Below are positions 1 to 5,536 of a stretch of DNA of 8,063 bases, in pieces; positions within the stretch are counted from its first letter, which is position 1, and each line of letters opens with the position of its first letter. Position numbers and translations under genes: made by a program. The DNA lies in NCBI GenBank assembly GCA_015489555.1, contig WFZN01000044.1:1-8063 (forward strand), read 5' to 3'. Under the pieces are notes generated by a model. It had not been told where the DNA came from and searched no databases. It saw only the letters and a list, made by a program, of their open reading frames with translations. Source of the DNA: Candidatus Dojkabacteria bacterium (GTDB taxonomy: Bacteria; Patescibacteriota; Dojkabacteria; GCA-002793355).

Positions 1-1511
1 CAATAGTAAAACGAGATAGGAGGGTTCATATGCAAGAATATAAGCGTGGAGTACCGCAAAAAGAACTTAAAGCATATGGAGATGTGCCTGTGGGAGTATC
101 TGGCACAACACAGTATTTTAGACCTGATGAGGAGGTTTTTACTAGTACCAAGATTGATGAGAGGATAATAAAGAACCGCCTTAAAGAACAGGCATATCTT
201 ACGGCAGGAGTTTTGTTTGTGTATCGGGACATAGGTAAGAGTGAGGTATTGGCTTTCAGGTATGAGGATGGGATTGTCGCTTTTGTACAGGAGATCGCTA
301 CGGGGAGATACGTCATGTTTCATCCATTTTATGTCAAAGGTAAAGATGGTCCTATTGAGGTGGAGGTGGCTCTCTTGTATACAGATTCGAGTGATGAGAA
401 GGTACGGGCTTTCGCAAATAACATTTATAACCGTGAGGGAGGAACTCATGTAACTGGTTTTAGGAGTGCTCTAACTTATGCGATAAACAGTTATGCGCTT
501 TCTAGAAAGTTGATAAAGGAGAAGCATAAATTGACCAGTGAAGATATAAAAGAGGGATTAGCAGCAGTCATATCAGTACGTTTGCCAAACCCTCAATATG
601 AGGGCCAAACGAAATTGAAATTAAATAATCCAGAAGCTCGTAGTGCAGTGTATAACATAGTCTCTCGGGCCTTTTATGAATTTTTAGAGAAAAATCCTAA
701 GATTGCTAAAGCAATTGTTAATAGGGTACTGTTGACCCGCAAGGCACGGGAAGCAGCTAAAGCAGCGAAAAAGGCAGTACTTAGAAAAAGTGCTCTTTCT
801 GTTGGTAGTTTACCTGGTAAGTTAGCTGACTGTTCTATAAAGGATCCTTCCAAGGCTGAGCTGTTTATAGTAGAGGGAGATAGTGCGGGTGGTTCAGCAA
901 AACAAGCTAGAGATAGAGAAACGCAGGCAGTACTACCTTTGCGCGGTAAGCCTGTGAATCCTGAGAAAAACAGAATCGATAGAGTGCTTGCAAATGAGAA
1001 GATAGCTGATGTTATAAGGGCTTTAGGGATAGGGGTAGGAGATTCTTTAGACCTTAGCAAATTGCGTTATCATAAGATTATTATTATGACTGACGCTGAT
1101 GTTGATGGTATGCATATAATAACCCTTTTACTGACGCTTTTTTATAGGTATATGAGACCTCTTTTAGAAAAAGGATATATATATGTAGCACAGCCGCCCT
1201 TATTTAAGGTGGAAATAGGTAATAAAAAATACTGGTTTTTAAACGAAGAAGAGAAAGATCGTTTTGTTGAAAAGGCATTAGCAGAAGGAAAAAAGATAAA
1301 AAATGTTCAAAGATTTAAAGGATTAGGGGAGATGAATCCAGAGCAGCTGTGGGAGACTACGATGGATCCATCAACCAGGGTGTTAAAACAGATATCAATA
1401 GAAGATGCTCATGAAGCAGATAGATTATTTAGGATGTTTATGGGTGAGGAAGTACAACCACGCAGGGAGTTTATTTTGAAATATGCGCGGTTAGCTGAAG
1501 TAGATATATAA
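1..1511 (+). CDS. gyrB: DNA gyrase subunit B, 5'-truncated by window edge
   Basis: GyrB is the ATPase/TOPRIM subunit of gyrase, which introduces negative supercoils in the cytoplasm together with GyrA. The reading frame is open from base 3. The residues before the ATG at base 30 (IVKRDRRVH) continue the typical GyrB strand 'V.RDG.VY.QEY..G', so that ATG is internal and the GHKL ATP-binding domain lies off the left edge. Numbering from that Met, the transducer domain covers about 1-240 with a QTK loop at 193-195. The TOPRIM domain has EGDSAGG at 282-288 (catalytic E282), PLRGK at 303-307 and the metal-binding D355/D357/D359 in TDADVDG. The C-terminal tail has QRFKGLGEMN at 427-436 and ends in an EPRREFI-like GyrB terminus. 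With about 150 missing residues the total is about 640, the usual length without the proteobacterial insertion. ParE is the alternative; the 'IEDAHEADRLF..MMG' type tail favours GyrB. tRNA-Tyr follows 36 bases after the stop. Confidence 0.95.
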   Translation, partial: IVKRDRRVHMQEYKRGVPQKELKAYGDVPVGVSGTTQYFRPDEEVFTSTKIDERIIKNRLKEQAYLTAGVLFVYRDIGKSEVLAFRYEDGIVAFVQEIATGRYVMFHPFYVKGKDGPIEVEVALLYTDSSDEKVRAFANNIYNREGGTHVTGFRSALTYAINSYALSRKLIKEKHKLTSEDIKEGLAAVISVRLPNPQYEGQTKLKLNNPEARSAVYNIVSRAFYEFLEKNPKIAKAIVNRVLLTRKAREAAKAAKKAVLRKSALSVGSLPGKLADCSIKDPSKAELFIVEGDSAGGSAKQARDRETQAVLPLRGKPVNPEKNRIDRVLANEKIADVIRALGIGVGDSLDLSKLRYHKIIIMTDADVDGMHIITLLLTLFYRYMRPLLEKGYIYVAQPPLFKVEIGNKKYWFLNEEEKDRFVEKALAEGKKIKNVQRFKGLGEMNPEQLWETTMDPSTRVLKQISIEDAHEADRLFRMFMGEEVQPRREFILKYARLAEVDI

Positions 1512-1525
1512 CTTCTAGAAACGTT

Positions 1526-1531
1526 TATAAT
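1526..1531 (+). promoter_or_regulatory. -10 box of the tRNA-Tyr promoter
   Basis: A perfect TATAAT lies 16 bases before the mature tRNA 5' end, which predicts transcription start near 1538 and a leader of about 10 bases for RNase P to remove. I see no good -35 hexamer at 16-18 bases upstream; that stretch overlaps the end of gyrB. An imperfect alternative (TATATA, 1541-1546) is too close to the tRNA to serve. Confidence 0.5.
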
Positions 1532-1547
1532 TCTGTAAGCTATATAA

Positions 1548-1619
1548 CCGGCGGTAGCTCAGCGGTAGAGCAGGGGACTGTAAATCCCTTGGTCGGGGGT
1601 TCGAATCCCTCCCGCCGGA
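1548..1619 (+). tRNA. tRNA-Tyr (anticodon GUA), archaeal-type
   Basis: All four arms fold. The acceptor is 1548-1554 with 1612-1618 (seven Watson-Crick pairs, CCGGCGG/CCGCCGG). The D stem is 1557-1560/1568-1571. The anticodon stem is 1573-1577/1585-1589 (first pair G-U), with loop CTGTAAA and anticodon GTA at 1580-1582. The T stem is 1595-1599/1607-1611 (one G-U) with loop TTCGAAT. The discriminator is A1619; CCA is not encoded, so a CCA-adding enzyme is needed. The variable loop is only five bases (1590-1594). Bacterial tRNA-Tyr normally has G1:C72 and a long variable arm, whereas C1:G72 with a short variable loop is the archaeal/eukaryotic identity set. A36-A37-A38 is the MiaA recognition motif, and miaA lies about 4.5 kb downstream. 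dtd starts 24 bases further on. Confidence 0.97.
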
Positions 1620-1642
1620 TTTTGTTAATTTCTAGTAGATCT

Positions 1643-2097
1643 ATGCGTATACTAGTTCAGTTAGTTAAAAAAGCCACTTTAAAAGCGTCTTTTAATGGTA
1701 AGGTAGTAAAGAGTGTTTATATTGGCAAAGGGGTTTTAGTAATCGTTGGGTTTTTAAAGGGAGATTCATCTGAAACTGTTGTAAAAGCTGCAAAGCAGGT
1801 GACAAAAAGGAGATTTATACCTGATGAGAATGGTAAGATCAATAGTAGTTTGCTGGATTTTAAGCTAGATGTGTTAGTAATTCCAAACTTTACTCTTGGA
1901 GCATTATTCTCTTTTGGTCAGCGTAGAGTAACTTTCAACAAAGCCTTAGAATCTGAGGCAGCTAGAGCCTTTTTGATCTGTTTATAGAAAAATTAAGGAC
2001 GGAGTATGGGGGGAAAGTAGAAAGTGGCGTTTTTGGTTCTATGATGGAAATAGATGCTAAATTTTATGGCCCCTATAATTATGTGTTTGATGTATAA
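1643..2097 (+). pseudogene. dtd: D-aminoacyl-tRNA deacylase, broken by a -1 frameshift
   Basis: DTD hydrolyses D-Tyr and other D-aminoacyl groups (and mischarged Gly-tRNA-Ala) from tRNA. The start ATG at 1643 gives MRILVQLVKKATL, matching the family opening 'MR.V.QRV..A.V'. The VVKSVYIGKGVLVIVGF strands, the GKINSSLLD stretch and FTL (normally SQFTL; here PNFTL) follow. The first frame stops at 1985-1987 after 114 residues. The -1 frame then continues without a gap: LFIEKLRTEYGGK..., ending in FYGPYNYVFDV with the conserved Gly-cisPro of the active site, stop TAA 2095-2097. The break sits at a T5 run, 1970-1974; a sixth T would restore ARAFFDLFIEKL and a protein of 151 residues (family about 145). 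Without repair the cross-dimer Gly-Pro motif is lost. A real mutation, a homopolymer sequencing error and, less likely, programmed slippage are all possible. No clear Shine-Dalgarno is present; it may be read through from the tRNA-Tyr promoter. Confidence 0.88.
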
Positions 2098-2142
2098 GTA
2101 TATATTAGCCGTGGGTTCTGGTGGGAGATGTTTGTGTTGTCA

Positions 2143-2250
2143 AGCGTGGGGCGAAACAGCTTTCGGTTTTTAGCTGTATGCGGTGTGCTTGCTTAACTTT
2201 TAAACTGTATTGAGAGTCATTTATTAATTTTAGATGTTTCGCCCCACGCT
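2143..2250. repeat. 16-bp perfect inverted repeat enclosing 76 bases
   Basis: The left arm 2143-2158 (AGCGTGGGGCGAAACA) is the exact reverse complement of the right arm 2235-2250. After one mismatch, two more pairs form (2160-2161 with 2232-2233). The arms are GC-rich in an AT-rich gap, so they stand out. The interior is AT-rich and has no convincing ORF. No matching target-site duplication flanks the arms, which argues against a simple MITE. As RNA it would make a long closing stem with an open or branched interior, which suggests a structured small RNA or leader. I do not recognise it as 6S, SRP, tmRNA or RNase P RNA. A weak upstream TATATT at 2101-2106 could start such a transcript. Its function is unknown. 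Confidence 0.6.
2152..2171 (+). terminator. Weak terminator-like hairpin with T5 tract
   Basis: CGAAA (2152-2156) pairs with TTTCG (2161-2165) around the loop CAGC, followed after one G by TTTTT at 2167-2171. The stem is only five pairs and AT-biased, so termination would be weak. It shares bases with the left arm of the larger inverted repeat, so the two structures are mutually exclusive. It lies 54 bases past the dtd stop and could end the tRNA-Tyr/dtd transcript. Confidence 0.25.
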
Positions 2251-2261
2251 CCTGCTAAGAT

Positions 2262-2290
2262 TTGACCAATGTGTTGGTAGAGGGTATTAT
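2262..2290 (+). promoter_or_regulatory. Sigma-70-type promoter of the 2296 gene, probably leaderless
   Basis: TTGACC (2262-2267) and TATTAT (2285-2290) are separated by exactly 17 bases, each one base from consensus. The predicted start is about 2297, at the ATG (2296-2298) itself. A GAGGG at 2280-2284 could act as a Shine-Dalgarno only from a start further upstream, and its 11-base spacing is long. An inverted repeat, ACCAA-TGTG-TTGGT (2265-2278), spans the end of the -35 box and the spacer and could be an operator. Confidence 0.6.
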
Positions 2291-2295
2291 ATGAT

Positions 2296-2778
2296 ATGAA
2301 GATAATTTTAAAGTTAGTATTCGCTTTACTAATCGTTGCTAGTGGCGCGTTTTCTGGTTACGTTCTTAGTAAATATCAACAATCAGTAGGTAATATCCCT
2401 AAGACATTGGAGCAAGATCGTCCAAGTATAGATGATGTTAAGCGACTTAAGCCTAATAAGGTTGAAATAGTAAAGCACCTAGAGAATATAAGGGTGACAT
2501 TTTTAACTAAGGAGCCAGTTAAGTCATATTTAGTATTAAACTCAGCTTCATTGCCTTTCGAGCAGGTTATAAACCATAGAAAAACCGTGGTTGTTGGGGT
2601 ATCGTCATCTTTGTCACTTGACCATTCTGTAGAGTTAAATAAAGATGCTCTAAGTCAGATGTTCGGAGATAGAGTTTATATGTATGTTTTGATAAGTTAC
2701 AAAGGATGGATTATTCCATACGGTATTAAGGTTGATATTAATAAGGGACCGGAAAGCCCTTTTATGATTAAGTTGTAA
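2296..2778 (+). CDS. Membrane-anchored protein with Fn3-like domain, unknown function
   Basis: I do not recognise this 160-residue protein. The N-terminus has two lysines and a hydrophobic segment, about residues 4-24 (VFALLIVASGAFSGYVL), a signal anchor or uncleaved signal peptide that would place the rest outside the membrane. Residues about 52-150 look like one all-beta domain. The stretch VEIVKHLENIRVTFLTKEPVKSYLVL followed later by VYMYVLISYKGW resembles the fibronectin-III pattern 'v.vtw.T.epv.s.v' and 'y.yvv.a..G'; this is inference from pattern only. There are no cysteines. It starts at the ATG right after a good promoter, and the next membrane protein begins 11 bases after its stop, so the two probably form one transcript and may act together at the cell surface. 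Confidence 0.8.
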   Translation: MKIILKLVFALLIVASGAFSGYVLSKYQQSVGNIPKTLEQDRPSIDDVKRLKPNKVEIVKHLENIRVTFLTKEPVKSYLVLNSASLPFEQVINHRKTVVVGVSSSLSLDHSVELNKDALSQMFGDRVYMYVLISYKGWIIPYGIKVDINKGPESPFMIKL

Positions 2779-2789
2779 ATTGATACAAC

Positions 2790-4160
2790 ATGGACACGAA
2801 CAACAAAGGACAAGGGGATCTACAAAACGATAACAACCAAGCACCTCCTACGGCGGACCTGAATAGTACCAATCAGGGTAATGTCGGTCTTGAGGGGCTG
2901 TTTAATTCAAAGACCCAGCCTAATAGTACCGTTGATACGAATTCGGATATATTGCCAGAAGAATTTAAAGATTTAGCTCAGGATGGTTTTATCGAGGCAT
3001 CAAATTCTGACTTGAGTAATCCCGCTGATTCTTCAGATAGCAGTAGTACTGTCAAAAAGGATGAAGAATGGTCATCTAATAAGGAGTTATCTTCGGAAGA
3101 TAGACCTGATCCAGATAACGTTAGTAATACGACTAGTAAAGATTCTAATACAGGTATAGTTAAGCAACAGTCAGAGGGAGAGGGTACTCAAGAAGTTAGG
3201 GAGCCTTTACAAGATACAACCCAGGATAGAACAGGTACTGAAACCTCGTTTGAAGATCTTTTCGGAATATCCGATGAAGATGATAATAATAGTGAGTCGT
3301 TACAAGCTACTACTTTGAAGGCTGATAATAACGGAAATGTTTCAGAAGGTGCCAGTGGGATAGCAGGGGCAATCGGTGCATTCCTAACCGGGGTTTTTTG
3401 GATTCTTGTGCTTTTGGTGACTGCATTAGCCTTTGTAATTGCTTATTTGTACGGGTACAAAGGTAGGTTCGACGTTAGGTATTTAAAAGAACTTACACAA
3501 CAGAAAATATGTGAATACTGTGTTAATGAAGCTAAATTAACCTCCATAAAATCGTTGGTTTTTAAAAAAGAGCCTGAGGTTTCCCCTTCCCCTACTACGT
3601 TAGAGGAGAATATCAAAAAAATGGTCGCTGAACAATTTAAGGTTGTATGTAAAGACAGGGCTTATTGGGAAATAAGTTTTAATTTGTCGGTTCAGAGCAA
3701 TGAGCCTATTGTTGATCTTTCTGTAAATTTTGAACCTGCTTTAGAGATCCAAGAGTTGTATGTAGACTCTAGTAAGATAGATTTTTCAAAAAAAGGAGAG
3801 GAATACACCTTTTCATTTGCTTCAAACGTTACTAAAAGGGTACGTTTGCTTGTTAAGGTAAATAAAGAGATAAAAAAGTATACGTTAAAAATAAAGGGCA
3901 AGGGAGGTACAAAGGAGTCATTTATGTTGGCGGGATTCCCTGATTGCAAATCGGAGTTAACAGTTTCGGTAAATCCTACAAAAGGACAGCAGAATGACTC
4001 TGATACCCTGTTACCTTCAAATTCTGTAAGCGTAACACCTCCGCGAACAGGTATTGCTTCTTTTGTACTACCAGCAGTAGGTATTATCATCGTTTTAGTA
4101 GGCACATATTTATACCTTTTTGGTGGATTAATAAACTTAGGGCAAAGATTTAAGGAGTAA
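2790..4160 (+). CDS. Two-TM protein with long acidic disordered N-terminus, unknown function
   Basis: This 456-residue protein is unfamiliar. Residues 1-190 are rich in Asp, Glu, Ser, Asn and Thr with almost no hydrophobic clusters, so probably disordered. Within them the motif [LF]-E-[GD]-L-F occurs twice (LEGLF 34-38 and FEDLF 154-158). TM1 is about 191-221, followed by a basic stretch and CEYC (C241, C244). A beta-rich domain covers about 275-390 (further cysteines C287, C386), then a Ser/Thr/Pro linker, PPRTG at 417-421, TM2 about 422-445 and a short tail ending QRFKE. PPRTG plus a hydrophobic stretch plus a basic tail resembles a degenerate sortase signal. Topology is uncertain: lack of a signal peptide suggests the N-tail is cytoplasmic, but the positive-inside rule at TM1 points the other way. 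No Shine-Dalgarno or -10 box precedes the ATG; it is probably translated from the upstream gene's transcript. Confidence 0.82.
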   Translation: MDTNNKGQGDLQNDNNQAPPTADLNSTNQGNVGLEGLFNSKTQPNSTVDTNSDILPEEFKDLAQDGFIEASNSDLSNPADSSDSSSTVKKDEEWSSNKELSSEDRPDPDNVSNTTSKDSNTGIVKQQSEGEGTQEVREPLQDTTQDRTGTETSFEDLFGISDEDDNNSESLQATTLKADNNGNVSEGASGIAGAIGAFLTGVFWILVLLVTALAFVIAYLYGYKGRFDVRYLKELTQQKICEYCVNEAKLTSIKSLVFKKEPEVSPSPTTLEENIKKMVAEQFKVVCKDRAYWEISFNLSVQSNEPIVDLSVNFEPALEIQELYVDSSKIDFSKKGEEYTFSFASNVTKRVRLLVKVNKEIKKYTLKIKGKGGTKESFMLAGFPDCKSELTVSVNPTKGQQNDSDTLLPSNSVSVTPPRTGIASFVLPAVGIIIVLVGTYLYLFGGLINLGQRFKE

Positions 4161-4223
4161 GTAACATAGAAGCACCTTTCTTTCCGTATCTGTTTTGTTG
4201 TTTATCCCGGTATGATTTATTCT

Positions 4224-4232
4224 TGATATAAT
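4224..4232 (+). promoter_or_regulatory. Extended -10 promoter of serS, probably leaderless
   Basis: TGA-TATAAT is a perfect extended -10 element (TG at 4224-4225, hexamer 4227-4232). The hexamer ends five bases before the serS ATG at 4238, so transcription should start at or next to the A of the start codon. No -35 match appears at 16-18 bases upstream, which extended -10 promoters do not strictly need. There is no Shine-Dalgarno before the ATG. Confidence 0.55.
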
Positions 4233-4237
4233 TAGAT

Positions 4238-5530
4238 ATGTTAGATCTAGGTTTTGTTAAAGAAAACATTAAACGCGTTAAAAGGGCTATCAAGTATAAG
4301 AAAGTTTCTGGGGTTTCTCCAGAAGATATTGACAGATTGGTAACCCTCTCGGATGAGATTAAGCAATTAAAGCGGCAGATTCAAGATTTAAGAACACTTC
4401 GTAATAGGCTGGCCCAACAAATAAAAGGCGCTAAAAAACAGGAATCGTTAAATAAGGCTGCAAAATTACGAGAAGACATAAAAAGTCTTGAGTTGACATT
4501 AAAAGAAAAGGAAGAAGAGTTTAACCGTATATATCAGCTTATTCCGAATGTGTTTTCTAAAGATACTCCAATTGGGGATAGCGAAGAAGATAACGTTGTA
4601 ATACGTATAGTTGGTAGTAAACCTAAGTTTGATTTTAAACCAAAAACGCATTATGAACTATTTAGGAATTTAGGTATCGCAGATTTTGAACGCGGAGTAA
4701 AGGTAGCGGGGTTTAGGGGGTACTTTCTCTTGGGTGACTTAGCAATGCTGCACTGGGCTGTGCTTACCTTTGCTTTTGCTGAGTTGGTAAAGAAGGGTTT
4801 TATTCCCGTCATACCGCCAACAGTTGTAAAAGAGTTCGTAATGTTTGGAGCTGGGCAGTTCCCTTGGGGCAAAGAGGACACATTTAAATTAGCCAACCCT
4901 CATACGCACGAGGACTATTATTTGATAGGAACAGCAGAGCAACCACTTATGGCGTTACTCGCGAATGAGATTATTTCAGAAGAAAAACTGCCATTAAAGC
5001 TGGTTGGTTTCTCGCCTTCATATAGAAGGGAGGTCGGAGCGCACCATAAAGATCTTAAGGGGTTAATACGTTTACATGAATTTTGGAAGGTAGAACAAGT
5101 GGTGATTATTCCACCTGATGAAAGGTTGGCATATGATATACATGAAGAAATAACCCAAAATGCTGAGGAGTTATTACAAAAGCTTGGAATCCATTATAGG
5201 GTTCTTGCTATGTGTAGTGCCGATATGGGCAATCCGCACTACAAGAAATATGATATAGAGTCATGGATGCCTGGTCAAGGTAAATACCGAGAGACTCATT
5301 CAAGTTCTATAATGAGTGATTTTCAATGTAGAAGAAATAACATACGTGTTAAATTAAAAACGGGTAAAAAGGCGTTCGCATGGTCGCTTAATAATACGGC
5401 TATAGCTTCCCCTAGGATATTGGCAGTCATTGCGGAAAATTATCAGACGCATGACGGGAGAGTAAAAATACCTGAGGTGTTAGTCCCTTACATGTTTGGC
5501 AAGCGGTATATAGAACCAGTACAGATATAA
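4238..5530 (+). CDS. serS: Seryl-tRNA synthetase
   Basis: SerRS is the class II synthetase that charges tRNA-Ser (and tRNA-Sec where present) with serine in the cytoplasm. The 430 residues match the usual bacterial length. The N-terminal MLDLGFVKEN opening leads into a long coiled-coil arm, about 28-105, that grips the long variable arm of tRNA-Ser. The catalytic core has motif 1 around 165-197 and the serine-binding TxE triad T232-A233-E234. Motif 2 runs 258-287 (Y262-R263, E265, R278, H280-E-F, K284, E286). The stretch 352-366 ends DFQCRR (family 'E.SSCSNC.DFQ.RR'; here E-T-H-S-S-S-I-M-S, with both usual cysteines absent). Motif 3 is at 383-402 with LNNTA and the class II Arg R393. The C-terminus IPEVLVPYM is intact. 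The ATG follows a -10 box by five bases. Its stop codon overlaps the -10 box of the next gene. Confidence 0.97.
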   Translation: MLDLGFVKENIKRVKRAIKYKKVSGVSPEDIDRLVTLSDEIKQLKRQIQDLRTLRNRLAQQIKGAKKQESLNKAAKLREDIKSLELTLKEKEEEFNRIYQLIPNVFSKDTPIGDSEEDNVVIRIVGSKPKFDFKPKTHYELFRNLGIADFERGVKVAGFRGYFLLGDLAMLHWAVLTFAFAELVKKGFIPVIPPTVVKEFVMFGAGQFPWGKEDTFKLANPHTHEDYYLIGTAEQPLMALLANEIISEEKLPLKLVGFSPSYRREVGAHHKDLKGLIRLHEFWKVEQVVIIPPDERLAYDIHEEITQNAEELLQKLGIHYRVLAMCSADMGNPHYKKYDIESWMPGQGKYRETHSSSIMSDFQCRRNNIRVKLKTGKKAFAWSLNNTAIASPRILAVIAENYQTHDGRVKIPEVLVPYMFGKRYIEPVQI

Positions 5531-5531
5531 T
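5526..5531 (+). promoter_or_regulatory. -10 box of adenosyltransferase gene, inside the serS end
   Basis: A perfect TATAAT covers the last codon and stop of serS (ATA TAA) plus one base. It ends five bases before the ATG at 5537, predicting a leaderless transcript. No good -35 is visible in the serS coding sequence at the expected distance, so this rests on the -10 match and on the same spacing seen at other genes. Confidence 0.4.
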
Positions 5532-5536
5532 TGAAC

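Noticed and set aside
674..1060. Long reverse-strand ORF within gyrB, and the similar reverse ORFs at 26-316, 2650-2844, 3692-4105 and 4651-4896
   Set aside because: All lie opposite well-supported genes or codon-constrained coding sequence and show no recognisable domain; they are shadow frames.
1512..1520. Palindrome TTCTAGAA after gyrB as a terminator
   Set aside because: Short, AT-rich, no loop and no T tract follows; it does not resemble an intrinsic terminator.
1589..1642. Upstream TTG start for dtd that overlaps the 3' half of tRNA-Tyr
   Set aside because: The extra residues (from VGGSNPSRR) are translated tRNA; the family match begins exactly at the ATG at 1643.
2128..2196. 22-codon ORF MFVLSSVGRNSFRFLAVCGVLA in the gap after dtd
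   Set aside because: It crosses the left arm and inner hairpins of the inverted repeat, has only a GGGAG too close to the ATG, and matches nothing I know; too short to support.
2143..2250. CRISPR array or MITE explanation for the inverted repeat
   Set aside because: Only two arms in inverted, not direct, orientation and no spacers; no target-site duplication flanks them.
2291..2299. Two-codon uORF (ATG ATA TGA) overlapping the start of the 2296 gene
   Set aside because: If transcription starts near 2297, as the promoter predicts, this is not in the mRNA.
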